DNA of 64,000 bases from CAWCWN01 sp963799245 (GCA_963799245.1 CAWCWN010000005.1:124001-188000), one strand, 5' to 3'. Shown: positions 42,846 through 52,389, counted from the stretch's first letter. Made by a program: numbers and translations. The notes: a model not told the origin generated them from the sequence alone.

Positions 42846-43412
42846 CTACCAGTTGGTGTCAACGATACGTGTACGAGCCGAGGCCGGCATAAAGGCGCGA
42901 ATAAACTGCAACACTCCACCAGCAATTAAAGCGACGCCTACGAGCCATAAGATTGACAGGATGCCTGCGCCGGGACGGAAGAACAGGAATATTCCCAGCA
43001 GGATAAGAACGCCGCCGGCAATTGCGTATGCCCACTCCTGGCCTACAGAAGAACCCGAGGTAAATGCAAACACAATGATCGAAATTCCTGCCACAATGGC
43101 CCAGGCCGCCACCAGGTAGAGCAGAATGAGTGCGGTAATACCCGGCCAGAAAAAAACCATCAAGCCTATGATAACTGCGAGGACCCCTCCTAGAATGAGG
43201 GCCCACTTGCTGCTACCCGGCAGAAAAAATCCGCCGACCACTGCGATAATGCCATCAACCAGCACAAACGCGCCAAGGAGATAGATGATTGTAATCAATG
43301 TTGCATGAGGCCACGCCAGCACCGCAATCCCGAAAAGCACCGCAACGATCCCTCTTAATATCAGCGCCCAACGGCTGTAAGTGGAGGTCTGGGTTTCCGT
43401 CATTCCTTCCAT
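42846..43412 (-). CDS. HdeD-family membrane protein (DUF308)
   Basis: 188 residues from ATG 43412 (GAGAGG six bases upstream); an in-frame start at 43451 lacks a site. Six hydrophobic helices arranged as three repeats of a two-helix unit ('RGIVAVLFGIAVLAWPHAT', 'GGVLAVIIGLMVFFWPGIT', 'GGVLILLGIFLFFRPGAGI'), the HdeD pattern. E. coli HdeD is linked to acid resistance; the role here is not known. Confidence 0.88.
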   Translation of the reverse strand: MEGMTETQTSTYSRWALILRGIVAVLFGIAVLAWPHATLITIIYLLGAFVLVDGIIAVVGGFFLPGSSKWALILGGVLAVIIGLMVFFWPGITALILLYLVAAWAIVAGISIIVFAFTSGSSVGQEWAYAIAGGVLILLGIFLFFRPGAGILSILWLVGVALIAGGVLQFIRAFMPASARTRIVDTNW

Positions 43413-43451
43413 TTTGTACCTCTCATTAGTAAATGTAATCTCGTATTTCAC

Positions 43452-43790
43452 TCCTGGGCCACAACAGGCCCTCCTGCTTGCCTGTTACCCTCCAACAAGC
43501 AAAGAGAGTCGTCTTGCCTTTATTACGCAGCTGGATATCCATGCTATAGAAGTATAGATGCAAAGGCACGTATATACATCGTTCGGCAGAGTGATTTGTC
43601 GCTCTTCACTTTGGGAAATTTTTTCTCACTCGAAAGGATGGCGTCGCGCTGCAGCTGCATATAGCAGGTGGCAATTAAGATTATCCGCTCTGATGTCGAT
43701 GCCTACCCCGATAGCGAGGCGGTTTACGACGCGGTCCGGCAGTCGAAGTGATATACAGCGATGCCAGGCTATAGACCCTGGCTTGATCCC
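43452..43790. other. Intergenic stretch, no supported gene
   Basis: Holds a 25-codon frame near 43669-43755 ('IIRSDVDAYPDSEAVYDAVR') that looks gene-like in composition but has no start site or partner sequence upstream; it may be the end of a lost gene. Confidence 0.3.
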
Positions 43791-44339
43791 TCAAAGCGGG
43801 GGATTGGCCGCGTGGAAATCCTGCACCAGCTGCTCGACCTCAAACATTGGTCTATGCATAAGGGCGGGCGCGCTTATATTGAGGGTCAGGATCTTGCGAT
43901 TGATTTCCCGCAGGGCCACGGCATATTCGGCACTCATCTGCGCGAGCGCCGCGTTATAGGCGCGCTTTTCGCTTGGGAAAGGGGGCACACGGCGCTCGCG
44001 CAGGCGCCGGCCCTGCTGTTGAAGTCGGGCAAGCCTTGCTTCCAGGCGCTTCACATCTTGACGTATCTCCTTGAGGAGTTCGACTTCGTAGGGGGCATAG
44101 CCATTGCTCTTAAGCAGGCGGTAGCCCTGGCCCCTGTCACCCGCATAGAAATCATCATCGAATGAAAGCGGCTTGCCGAAGCCGGGCAGCTTTTCAAAAT
44201 CTCCCCGCTCCTGAGCTTCACGGATCTGCTCACCTACGTAATCAAAGAAACGCCTGCCATGATATCTGTTCTGCTCTGCCTGTTTCGTCTCGTGGGAAGG
44301 CAGTTTGTGCGGTGTTTTGCGATAATCTATAAAATCCAT
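43791..44339 (-). CDS. DUF1992 (DnaJ-C28-like) protein
   Basis: 182 residues. The conserved block 'VGEQIREAQERGDFEKLPGF' followed by 'GKPLSFDD' is the DUF1992 signature. The rest is helical with a coiled-coil-like stretch ('LKEIRQDVKRLEARLARLQQ'). The family includes DNAJC28 relatives; function is not established in bacteria. Confidence 0.85.
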   Translation of the reverse strand: MDFIDYRKTPHKLPSHETKQAEQNRYHGRRFFDYVGEQIREAQERGDFEKLPGFGKPLSFDDDFYAGDRGQGYRLLKSNGYAPYEVELLKEIRQDVKRLEARLARLQQQGRRLRERRVPPFPSEKRAYNAALAQMSAEYAVALREINRKILTLNISAPALMHRPMFEVEQLVQDFHAANPPL

Positions 44340-44364
44340 AACGGGCTAATTTTCTAGCAGCTAA

Positions 44365-45594
44365 CTATGTCTTGCCTCCATCCCTCGGCTCTATTATATC
44401 CGCTGCGATAGTCGCCTGCACAATCCGATATACTTCTTCCAGCGGCAAATTTCGCGCTCGAGCGATACGACGGCACTCCTCGTACTCAGGAGCGGCGCTG
44501 ATAATACGTGAGCCCAGGCGCTTGACCTTTACAAGTAGTGTGCCCACAGGGGTCACAAGGGTCTGGGATGCGCGCTGCGCTTTGAGGCGCTGCATGCACT
44601 GCATGCGCACGCCCAGAGTTGAAGTTTCACGTAACAGCTGGCTGGCGAGGTTATGTTCCTCTGCGAGCCGACAGATCACGGTCACCATTACAGCGGGGCG
44701 ATTTTTTTTCATCTGTATGGGAGTGTAGCTCACATCAAGCGCGCCCGCGGCGAAGAGCGTCTCCATCAAGTCACCGACCAGCTCGCCCGTCATGTCATCG
44801 ATATTGCACGTGATTACCGCGACCCAATCAGTATCGGCGGCTTCATCTGCCTGCTCAGCGTGCTCTTGTCCCAAAGCACGCCCGAGACAAAGGCGCAGGC
44901 AATTCGGCCACGGCAGCCGCTTTTGCCCGAAGCCGTAGCCGACACGTTCAATCGCGAGCGCGGGAGTCTCAAAGCGCGCCAGGGTAGCGAGTATCGCGGC
45001 CCCGGTAGGCGTAACCAGTTCTCCTTCTGCATTAGCGGGCCTCCAGGGCGCGCCTACGCGGCGCAGAATCTCCAGGGTTGCGGGGGCAGGTAGCGGCAAT
45101 AAACCATGAGCGCCCTGTACATGCCCGCTCGTCAGCGGTAATGGCGAGGCGTATAAGCGGGTAATACCCAGCTCTTCTACGCCCAGAGCAGCGCCGGCGA
45201 TATCAATAATGGCATCAACGGCCCCCACTTCGTGAAAATGGACCTCCTCAATGCCTGTAGCATGCACCGCGGCCTCGGCCCTGGCGAGACATTCAAAGAT
45301 GGCAAGGGCGGTCACGAGCGCCCTGCGCGGAAGTGCGGAGGCATGCAGCAGCGCGTTGATGTCCGCGAGGCCGCGGGCCGGCTGCTCCTGTTCCGCCAAT
45401 ATCACCCTGGCACGCGTTCCATGAATGCCTTTATCTCCAAAAGGCTCGGCGCGTAACTGGTAACCGCTCACGGGCATGCTGGCCAGGAGCGTCCTGAGGG
45501 TTTCGAGCGCGAGCCCGGCGTCGAGCAGCGCACCCAGAAACATATCTCCGCTGATACCAGAATGACAATCGAGATACGCGATGTTTTGCAGCAT
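44365..45594 (-). CDS. larC: Nickel-pincer cofactor cyclometallase LarC
   Basis: 409 residues. Characteristic 'AYLDCHSGISGDMFLGALLD', 'EEVHFHEVGAVDAIIDIAGA' and 'GELVTPTGAAIL' in the N-terminal half, and 'ITCNIDDMTGELVGDLMETL' in the C-terminal half. LarC inserts nickel into the pyridinium dithiocarboxylate cofactor of lactate racemase and relatives. Encoded in a single frame, without the programmed frameshift known in some lactobacilli. larB and larE are not in the window. Confidence 0.92.
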   Translation of the reverse strand: MLQNIAYLDCHSGISGDMFLGALLDAGLALETLRTLLASMPVSGYQLRAEPFGDKGIHGTRARVILAEQEQPARGLADINALLHASALPRRALVTALAIFECLARAEAAVHATGIEEVHFHEVGAVDAIIDIAGAALGVEELGITRLYASPLPLTSGHVQGAHGLLPLPAPATLEILRRVGAPWRPANAEGELVTPTGAAILATLARFETPALAIERVGYGFGQKRLPWPNCLRLCLGRALGQEHAEQADEAADTDWVAVITCNIDDMTGELVGDLMETLFAAGALDVSYTPIQMKKNRPAVMVTVICRLAEEHNLASQLLRETSTLGVRMQCMQRLKAQRASQTLVTPVGTLLVKVKRLGSRIISAAPEYEECRRIARARNLPLEEVYRIVQATIAADIIEPRDGGKT

Positions 45595-45625
45595 AGGGCC
45601 TCAAGCTTGTATACAACGACTCGGC

Positions 45626-47104
45626 TTACTTATCACTCTTATGAAACTCGATCGCATTGCGATACACATCTACATAACGCAGCGCCGAGGCACGCCAGGA
45701 GTGGTCCACGGCCATACCGCGCCGCTGCAGAGTACGCCAGATATCCTTGAAGCGATAGACTTCAAGCGCGCGCACGATGGCGGCGAAAAATTCCCAGGGA
45801 TCGTAGTTGGCAAAGGTAAAGCCGTTGCCGGCGCCGCTGCGCGGGTCATACTCCTGCACGGTATCGGCCAGGCCGCCAACTGCGCGCACGATGGGCACGC
45901 TGCCATAGCGCATGGCAATCAATTGACCCAGCCCGCACGGCTCAAAGCGTGAAGGCATCATAAACATGTCGCTACCGGCGTAGATGCGTTGAGCCAGCTC
46001 CGTATTAAAAGTTAAAAAGATAGCGACCTGTCCGGGGTAGCGGGAGGCCAGGTTCTGGAAAATTTCATGGTAATGTTGATCGCCGATGCCCAGCACGACC
46101 AGCTGAACAGCCTGGGCGAGCAGGGGCTGAATAATCTGCGCCAGCATATCAAAGCCCTTCTGGTCGGTCAGCCGCGAGATCATTGCCAGTAAAGGGACCT
46201 CGGGACGCGCGGGCAGATGCGCAAGCTCCTGTAACGCCTGTTTGTTCTCCCCACGTTTATCCAGCGTGTTTGCGTCATAGGTCGTAGCGATATAATGATC
46301 TGAGGCCGGGTTCATCTCCTCGTAATCGATGCCATTAAGGATGCCAAATAAACGCTCACGGCGTGAGCGCAGTAAGTGATCGAGCTTCTCGCCAAAGGTG
46401 GGGGTCAGTATTTCCTGCGCATAACGCTCGCTCACAGTGGTAATAGCATCCGCAAACAGGATACCGCGCCCCATGATGTCAACAACGTTCGCCAGTTCTG
46501 TAATTTGCGGGTACAGGAAGCCATTGGCGGCGACGCCCGCGACCTCAAGGATGCGATAGCCAAAAATGCCCTGATAGGCCAGGTTGTGGATAGTATAGAC
46601 GGTCGCTGCATCGGCGTAGAAGGGATCATTGTGGTAGATGGTGTGCATCCAGTTTGGTACAATGCCCGTGTGCCAGTCATGGCAGTGAATGACGTCGGGG
46701 GACCAATCTAGCCTGCGCAGTGCTTCGAGAACGCTGCGACAGAAAAGGATAAAGCGTTCGCCATCATCGGTATAGCCATAAATATTCTCACGCTCGAAAA
46801 AGCGCGGGGCATCGATCATATAGACTGGAATGGCATCACCAATGCTCGTCTGGCAGACGCTCACATCGACACGAAAGTTACTCATGCTGACAGGCACGCT
46901 ATTGAGCAGCGGGTGAAGGTGAAAACGTACCGGATCCACCTGCCCATAGCATGGCATTGCCAGGCGCACATCGTGCCCGAGGGCATGCAGGGACTTGGGT
47001 AGCGCGCCTACTACATCGGCCAGTCCTCCAACCTTGATAAAAGGCACAATTTCAGCGGCTAGAATAAGGATCTTGAGAGGTCGTGTAGACTGTGTAGACT
47101 GCAT
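45626..47104 (-). CDS. glgA: Glycogen synthase GlgA (ADP-glucose type)
   Basis: 492 residues, GT5 family. The nucleotide-sugar loop is 'FIKVGGLADVVGALPKSL'; 'HCHDWHTGIVPNW' and the C-terminal 'MPSRFEPCGLGQLIAMRYGS' (catalytic Glu and acceptor region) are present. ATG 47104 follows GGAGAAA; an ATG at 47149 is further upstream without a site. It elongates alpha-1,4-glucan. No other glg gene is adjacent. Confidence 0.93.
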   Translation of the reverse strand: MQSTQSTRPLKILILAAEIVPFIKVGGLADVVGALPKSLHALGHDVRLAMPCYGQVDPVRFHLHPLLNSVPVSMSNFRVDVSVCQTSIGDAIPVYMIDAPRFFERENIYGYTDDGERFILFCRSVLEALRRLDWSPDVIHCHDWHTGIVPNWMHTIYHNDPFYADAATVYTIHNLAYQGIFGYRILEVAGVAANGFLYPQITELANVVDIMGRGILFADAITTVSERYAQEILTPTFGEKLDHLLRSRRERLFGILNGIDYEEMNPASDHYIATTYDANTLDKRGENKQALQELAHLPARPEVPLLAMISRLTDQKGFDMLAQIIQPLLAQAVQLVVLGIGDQHYHEIFQNLASRYPGQVAIFLTFNTELAQRIYAGSDMFMMPSRFEPCGLGQLIAMRYGSVPIVRAVGGLADTVQEYDPRSGAGNGFTFANYDPWEFFAAIVRALEVYRFKDIWRTLQRRGMAVDHSWRASALRYVDVYRNAIEFHKSDK

Positions 47105-47234
47105 GGAAATTTCTCCCGCGTAGCCATTTTTACTCATTATACCATGCAAAAGAGAGCGTGGCGAACAGGCGCGCCAGACAAACAGCGTGGTGAGCAGCAG
47201 CCCATGCGCCGCTGCTCACTACGAGGCAGGTCTC

Positions 47235-48716
47235 TTAGACTTTGTAGCGGTTACGTGTGAGGAAGTAGAACTGGATAGCGGCCAGGACCCCCAGCAGCAC
47301 CAGCATCACCACGGCATCGGCCTGGCCGAGCGTGGGTATCGCACCAGGAGGTACGTAGGGCGGAATGATGGTTCCGGAAGTGAATGGTATGTTTGGCGCC
47401 GTCGGGTCGGCAGGGAAGTTAGGTATCGAGAAGAAGGCAAAGGCCGCCAGGTAGATCAGCAAGCAGGTGCCAACGACAAGCCACATGCCCAGGCAGCCCA
47501 GGTTGTTCTCACCGACGATGGCAAACTCGCGCCGCGCCACGCTCGTCCAGATCGTGGCCAGTACCAGCATGCCGCCACTCAGCAGGAGCGCGGTGAGAAT
47601 ATCGCTGGGAGCCGTATGTACCAGCAGGGTCGCCAGGCCAAGCACAGCCGTGACAACAATCCCACCAATAACCACCAGGTTGCGCTTCGTTTTCCAGAAA
47701 TAGCCGGCCGCCAGCAGAATGACGAAGGAGTTCCCGGCGATGATAGCGGCGACGATATAGCCGGCCTGCTGTGAAAATGTACAGCTCTGCGGGATAGCCG
47801 ATTTTTTCGCGCACACCGTCAGGTAATCTCCCAGGCCGATGAAGGTCCAGCTATGCATCCAGGCCACCAGCGGATACAGAACAAACCAGAGCACCACCAG
47901 CAGGGCGCCAATCCCGGCCAGGCCAAGCGCGCCAAGCGCGTACAGAGGAGACATGGTGTGCTTGCGCACGGGGCGCATGAGGTAGTGCAGGCGCAGGCCA
48001 AAGGCCCCCAGGGTCAGTAGGATCGCGATCCCCAGGATGACGTAGAGGATCAGGTCGATGATCAGCTGCACCTGCGCGCCATTTTGCGGGTTGATGCGGT
48101 AGGCCAGGCCGTTGTCATTGACGAGAGTATAGCCAACCATAAAGATGATCAGAATCATGATGGCGGCGATGAGCATGCCGCGAATAGCGGGAGTTGTCCC
48201 CAGGTCGCGGCGATCGGGATTGCTGCGCTCGCGCTGGGCAAGCACGCCATAAAATAGCCAGGCCACGCCCACAAACATGATCGTCAGCCCGACCATGACA
48301 AGGTCGATGGCATCGGGTTGAAACCAGAGCACCGTGCCGCCAAGCACAGGGGCCCAGGAGGTATTGGCGTGGGGAAAATACTGGTTGCCGGTCATGCCGG
48401 CGGCTATGGCGATCGCCAGTCCGGCCAGGGTTAAAAGCGCACCCAGGCCGCTAAAGATGGTCGGAGACACGACCGGCTTGGGATCGAAGAGCATAACGAT
48501 GGCCTGTATGACGGCGAAGCTGGCCAGGCAAACCAGCCCCAGCGAGATCAGACCTTGCTCGAGGCCGACGAGCGAGGCCGCCGTCATCTGGCTATAATAA
48601 AATGAGGGAATTTGCCCGATCAGCAGAGCGGCAATGAAAAAGAAGCCCACACCAAAGATCATTGCGCGCGCCCAGGAAATGCGTTCCGGGATCTCCCTTT
48701 GTTGAACTTGTTGCAT
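47235..48716 (-). CDS. Polytopic membrane protein of the cytochrome bc operon
   Basis: 493 residues with about twelve hydrophobic helices and a hydrophilic N-terminus. No heme-binding CxxCH or other cofactor motif is visible. It is the last gene of a minus-strand run of cytochrome b, Rieske and cytochrome c genes, 90 bases after the cytochrome c-cupredoxin gene. Possibly an accessory membrane subunit of the complex; no family recognised. Confidence 0.65.
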   Translation of the reverse strand: MQQVQQREIPERISWARAMIFGVGFFFIAALLIGQIPSFYYSQMTAASLVGLEQGLISLGLVCLASFAVIQAIVMLFDPKPVVSPTIFSGLGALLTLAGLAIAIAAGMTGNQYFPHANTSWAPVLGGTVLWFQPDAIDLVMVGLTIMFVGVAWLFYGVLAQRERSNPDRRDLGTTPAIRGMLIAAIMILIIFMVGYTLVNDNGLAYRINPQNGAQVQLIIDLILYVILGIAILLTLGAFGLRLHYLMRPVRKHTMSPLYALGALGLAGIGALLVVLWFVLYPLVAWMHSWTFIGLGDYLTVCAKKSAIPQSCTFSQQAGYIVAAIIAGNSFVILLAAGYFWKTKRNLVVIGGIVVTAVLGLATLLVHTAPSDILTALLLSGGMLVLATIWTSVARREFAIVGENNLGCLGMWLVVGTCLLIYLAAFAFFSIPNFPADPTAPNIPFTSGTIIPPYVPPGAIPTLGQADAVVMLVLLGVLAAIQFYFLTRNRYKV

Positions 48717-48806
48717 GGATCCCCATCCCTTTCAACGGGTCGGTAGCATGTTGAACTCGAGGAGGTAGCGCGGCCTGCAGTCGCGAGCTCGCGCTACCTC
48801 CCGCGG

Positions 48807-49790
48807 TTACGGGACGATAGTCAGTAAAGCCACCATGGCAGGGTGATACTGGCAGTAGTAATAAAGCACATGATTGGCGTTGGCATTATAGGCAGCCGTG
48901 GTGACCGTGTAGGTGAATGTGCCGCCGGTGGCAATGCCCTTGTTGATGCCCGAGTCAAAGATACTTGCATCGGGCGACTCATTGCTGGGGTCCTGCCCCT
49001 TCATGGCGGTCACGGTATGCGGCTGAGCGCTCTTATTCACCCACGAAATAGTCGTACCCACCTTGACCTTCACGTTGATCGGATCATAACAGGCGGGTGT
49101 ACACTGCTGACCAGCACGTGGCTGGTTCATGTTTATCGTGACGGTATTCGAGCTGGTCTTATCAGTCGGGGGGCCAAACTGACCGGCGCCTTCCTGGGCC
49201 TGGGCCGTGGCCAGCGCGCTCGGATTATTGAGCTGCATGTACTGCGCGACCTGACCGAAGGCATTCTGGGCGGCCGGTCCCGTGAAACCATTCTTCGCCT
49301 GGTAGGCAGGGTCGGCCGTTCGAATGAGATCAAATAAATTCTGGATGTCGTTATCTGTCAATGGCCCACCATAGCGATCGCTCCAGGCCGGCATAAGGGG
49401 GCTGGACAGATTACTCGTGTCGTAGATGCCGGCGCTGATAATGCGCAGCAGGTCGTCATCGGTAAGCGCGTTGACGGCGGGGTTGCCATTCAGCTTGGGG
49501 CCTTTGAAGCCCTGGCCCTTGGTTCCGTGGCACTGGTAGCAATACTGGGCATACAGGACGACGCCGCGCTGTATGTTGGTTATCTGTTGATTCGCCTTGG
49601 CCACTGCCTGATTATTGGTCTCCATAATCCAGAAGATCGGAATCATCAGTGAGATCACAGACAACATGATCAATGCCCCATAGCCGGTCTTTTCTACGGC
49701 GTTGGTGCGTGAGTAGAAGATAAAAAGCAGGGCACCAACGCCCACCACCAGCACCACGATGCCCACTATTGCCTGAACTGGATCTATCAT
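48807..49790 (-). CDS. Cytochrome c fused to a cupredoxin domain
   Basis: 327 residues from ATG 49790 (GAAGGT upstream; 49799 alternative). Two N-terminal membrane helices (about 7-26 and 38-56), then a class I cytochrome c domain with CYQCH (84-88) and axial Met133 in 'LMPAW', then a linker and a plastocyanin-like domain with type-1 copper ligands His258, Cys313, His316 and Met319 ('YYYCQYHPAMV'). One protein therefore carries a heme and a copper centre, and could pass electrons from the bc complex to an oxidase. Confidence 0.85.
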   Translation of the reverse strand: MIDPVQAIVGIVVLVVGVGALLFIFYSRTNAVEKTGYGALIMLSVISLMIPIFWIMETNNQAVAKANQQITNIQRGVVLYAQYCYQCHGTKGQGFKGPKLNGNPAVNALTDDDLLRIISAGIYDTSNLSSPLMPAWSDRYGGPLTDNDIQNLFDLIRTADPAYQAKNGFTGPAAQNAFGQVAQYMQLNNPSALATAQAQEGAGQFGPPTDKTSSNTVTINMNQPRAGQQCTPACYDPINVKVKVGTTISWVNKSAQPHTVTAMKGQDPSNESPDASIFDSGINKGIATGGTFTYTVTTAAYNANANHVLYYYCQYHPAMVALLTIVP

Positions 49791-49840
49791 AACACACAAC
49801 CTTCAACACAAGGGCAAGCACGCGCTTGCCCTTGGACTAC

Positions 49841-50563
49841 TTATACGCTACAAGCCTGGGCCGGTATCGGTATCAGGCGAGTGGTCGGGTCAGGATGCTG
49901 CACTTTATTGTTGAGGATAGCTGTATTCACAACCACATCCGCTCCGCTGAAGGAGAGCTGGAAACGGTCGAGGCTCCTGGGCGCGGGGCCATCTATGTAT
50001 TCTCCATCGACGTTATAGTGCGAACCGTGACAGGGGCACTTAAAGCTGTCGCAGTCATTGCGGAAGGGTACGGTACAGCCGAGGTGCACACAGCGCTGGT
50101 AGAGCGCGATCCAGTACGAGCCATCACTGTCTTTGACCACGCTTTCCGAGTCCATCTGGTCGTTCAGGTTGTTGCCACTTAATAAAAACTGCGTGTCTTT
50201 CGACAGGTGGATCAGGTAGGTTTTGGCGTTCTGTACGTAGAAAACGCCTGCCTGGCCGAGCGTAAAACTCGTAGGTACGGCCGCCGGGAAGGTCGCTTTG
50301 GCGCCCACGTTGAGGGCCGACCCAAACTGACCGGCCAGGTTCGGGTACAGCATATACAATGCGCCCCCGACAGCAGCCACGGTGGAAGTGCCCCACACGG
50401 CCAGCATCGAACGGCGCAGGAAACGCCTGCGCGAGAGCCGCTCTTTCGCGATCTCGGCCGCCTCGGCGCCACCGCCATGCAAAACTTCATATTGTTGCGG
50501 CGTTATATACGGCCTGTTGATGCTTTCATCGATGCGCGGCCGACTGCCTTCATCAATACTCAC
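49841..50563 (-). CDS. Rieske iron-sulfur protein of the bc complex
   Basis: 240 residues, GTG start. A twin-arginine-like segment ('LSRRRFLRRSMLAVW', about 43-57) leads into one membrane helix. The Rieske cluster boxes are CVHLGC (158-163) and CPCHGS (176-181), with the disulfide cysteines present. It accepts electrons from quinol and passes them to cytochrome c. Located 42 bases upstream of the cytochrome c gene. Confidence 0.93.
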   Translation of the reverse strand: MSIDEGSRPRIDESINRPYITPQQYEVLHGGGAEAAEIAKERLSRRRFLRRSMLAVWGTSTVAAVGGALYMLYPNLAGQFGSALNVGAKATFPAAVPTSFTLGQAGVFYVQNAKTYLIHLSKDTQFLLSGNNLNDQMDSESVVKDSDGSYWIALYQRCVHLGCTVPFRNDCDSFKCPCHGSHYNVDGEYIDGPAPRSLDRFQLSFSGADVVVNTAILNNKVQHPDPTTRLIPIPAQACSV

Positions 50564-50588
50564 GGTAGTTCTCTCAATCTATGCGCAG

Positions 50589-51131
50589 CTACAGATCAAA
50601 GTAGACGTGCTGCCAGGGCCACACCCATAGCCAGCCCGGGCCGCGGAAGAAGCTTCCGGCCAGGGTGACAACGGCCCAGAAGACTACGAACATGGTAAAG
50701 GTCACGATAGCTACCTTGCGATCGGCATATGCGCGGCTGGGATTGCGATCGACATAGGGCAAGGCTGCCAGGGCAGCGAGCACAAGGCCAGGGACGAGCA
50801 CGCCACCAACATTGGGCGGAAAGTAGTGCAGGAGCTCCTGCAAGCCCAGGAAGTACCAGGGCGCCTTGGCAGGGTTGGGCGTGACATTTGGATTCGCCGG
50901 GTCACGCAAAGGAGCATTGATCGTCAGCGACAGCAGCGTCACCATAACCGTCAGGATGGTCGCCGCGAAAAACTCGCGCACTAACAGGTGGGGCCAGACA
51001 AAGACGGAGTCCTCGAGCGGCTTCTCCACGCGAGTGATGGCTTCCTGTCTCACTACTGCCAGCGTACGATAACGCCGCTGGGTGGCAGCCGACTGGGTCT
51101 GTACTTTTGGTTCTTCCTGTTCAATTGACAT
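50589..51131 (-). CDS. Cytochrome b C-terminal subunit (subunit IV/PetD-like)
   Basis: 180 residues. 'VWPHLLVREFFAATILTVMV', 'ANPNVTPNPAKAPWYFLGLQ' and 'ELLHYFPP' are cytochrome b C-terminal signatures with the quinol-site PPWY analogue read here as APWY. Three membrane helices. The split b gene resembles the b6f arrangement. It follows the N-terminal subunit gene by 63 bases. Confidence 0.92.
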   Translation of the reverse strand: MSIEQEEPKVQTQSAATQRRYRTLAVVRQEAITRVEKPLEDSVFVWPHLLVREFFAATILTVMVTLLSLTINAPLRDPANPNVTPNPAKAPWYFLGLQELLHYFPPNVGGVLVPGLVLAALAALPYVDRNPSRAYADRKVAIVTFTMFVVFWAVVTLAGSFFRGPGWLWVWPWQHVYFDL

Positions 51132-51194
51132 AGTTCAGGTATCCTCTCTAAGCACCGTAGCATAGAACACCATAGGGAACAGATCTACCAATCA

Positions 51195-52001
51195 TCAACG
51201 GACAGAGCCAACCGCAGCACGCTCTGCATTGGCCTCAATTTCACGACGCGAGGGAGGCGGAGGGCCAGCTTCGCCGCCATCCTTACGGATACGCCAGAAA
51301 TGAACCGCCATCAACAACGCGGCTGCCAGTGGCAGTAAGATGACATGACCTACGTAGAAACGTATCAACGTCGACTGGGCCACAGTTGAACCACCAACCA
51401 GCACCTGGTAGACCGGGTTGCCGATAACCGGTGTATAGGGCGCCAGGTTTGTGCCGACGGTGATAGCCCAGATCGCGATCTGGTCCCAGGGCAGCAGGTA
51501 GCCGGTAAAACTCAGGAACAGGGTCACAAAGAAGAGACCGACGCCAACCACCCAGTTGAATTCCCTGGGGGGCTTGTAGGCGCCATGATAAAATACGCGA
51601 ATCATGTGCAGCGTTACCGAGACTACCATCAGGTGAGCCGCCCAGCGGTGCATGTTGCGCACCAGGTTACCAAAGGAGACGGCACTACTGAGTTGCTGGA
51701 TGTTCTGATAGGCCGAGTTGACGTCAGGAACGTAGTAGAACATCAGGAAGACGCCGGTAATCGTCAGGAGCAGAAACAGGAAAAATGAGATGCCGCCCAT
51801 ACACCAGGTATAGGTGATCTTCATTGCCTGCCGGCTGACTTTCACGGGATGAAGGTGGAGAAATACATTACTCATCATCACCAGCGACTGGTTCAGAGGG
51901 GTGTCAGGATAGCCGTGGCGAAAAATTGAGCGCCAGACCTGACTCTCGACCATTTTTTGTGTGATCGTGTCGAGTAAGCTTTTATTGCTAGTTGAGCTCA
52001 C
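51195..52001 (-). CDS. Cytochrome b N-terminal subunit (b6/PetB-like)
   Basis: 268 residues, GTG start with GAGGAGG upstream. Four membrane helices, with the b-heme ligands His118 and His132 ('NMHRWAAHLMVVSVTLHMIR') and His219 and His234 ('VGHVILLPLAAALLMAVHFW'). 'YKPPREFNW' and 'TGYLLPWDQIA' are family blocks. First gene of the bc operon. Confidence 0.94.
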   Translation of the reverse strand: MSSTSNKSLLDTITQKMVESQVWRSIFRHGYPDTPLNQSLVMMSNVFLHLHPVKVSRQAMKITYTWCMGGISFFLFLLLTITGVFLMFYYVPDVNSAYQNIQQLSSAVSFGNLVRNMHRWAAHLMVVSVTLHMIRVFYHGAYKPPREFNWVVGVGLFFVTLFLSFTGYLLPWDQIAIWAITVGTNLAPYTPVIGNPVYQVLVGGSTVAQSTLIRFYVGHVILLPLAAALLMAVHFWRIRKDGGEAGPPPPSRREIEANAERAAVGSVR

Positions 52002-52284
52002 TATGCCTCCTCAAAATATTATGCCTTATCATCTGGCCAGGGCAGGAAAATAATTTGGTCTGACCACTAAAGCCCTATTCTGTCTGGCAGATTATACCAT
52101 AGAAACGCACGGGCCGGTACCCCTTCTCCGCAAATGAGATACAAGCTTCTCTACCATTCCCCATAGTATAAACGCCAGGATAGGCCCACGGTTTTGATTG
52201 TAATGAACTTTTACACAAATGGGAAGAGTAAAGAGTATAACTTGCACTCTTTTGTTTAGCATACCTTGCCGCGTACGGCCGAAC

Positions 52285-52324
52285 ATCAGGTGCTCACCTG
52301 ATTTTTCTGAGCAGGGCACCTGAT
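52285..52324. promoter_or_regulatory. Palindrome ATCAGGTG-CT-CACCTGAT with extra half-site
   Basis: An 18-base perfect dyad and a direct CACCTGAT 32 bases from the dyad's left edge. The position, about 36-75 bases upstream of the kinase -35 box and in the shared upstream region of the bc operon, suits an operator. The T run that follows also allows a terminator reading on the plus strand, but no plus-strand gene ends upstream. Confidence 0.5.
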
Positions 52325-52359
52325 ATCGCCGCGCCACCACTGTGCAGACATGGCATTAA

Positions 52360-52389
52360 TTGACAGTTAATCACTACTAAAGCTACAAT
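52360..52389 (+). promoter_or_regulatory. Promoter of the NarL-type two-component genes
   Basis: Perfect TTGACA and TACAAT separated by 18 bases. The kinase ATG is about 80 bases further on. Confidence 0.6.

Noticed and set aside
43669..43755. A 25-codon gene-like frame
   Set aside because: No start signal and no recognisable family; kept only as a note in the intergenic entry.
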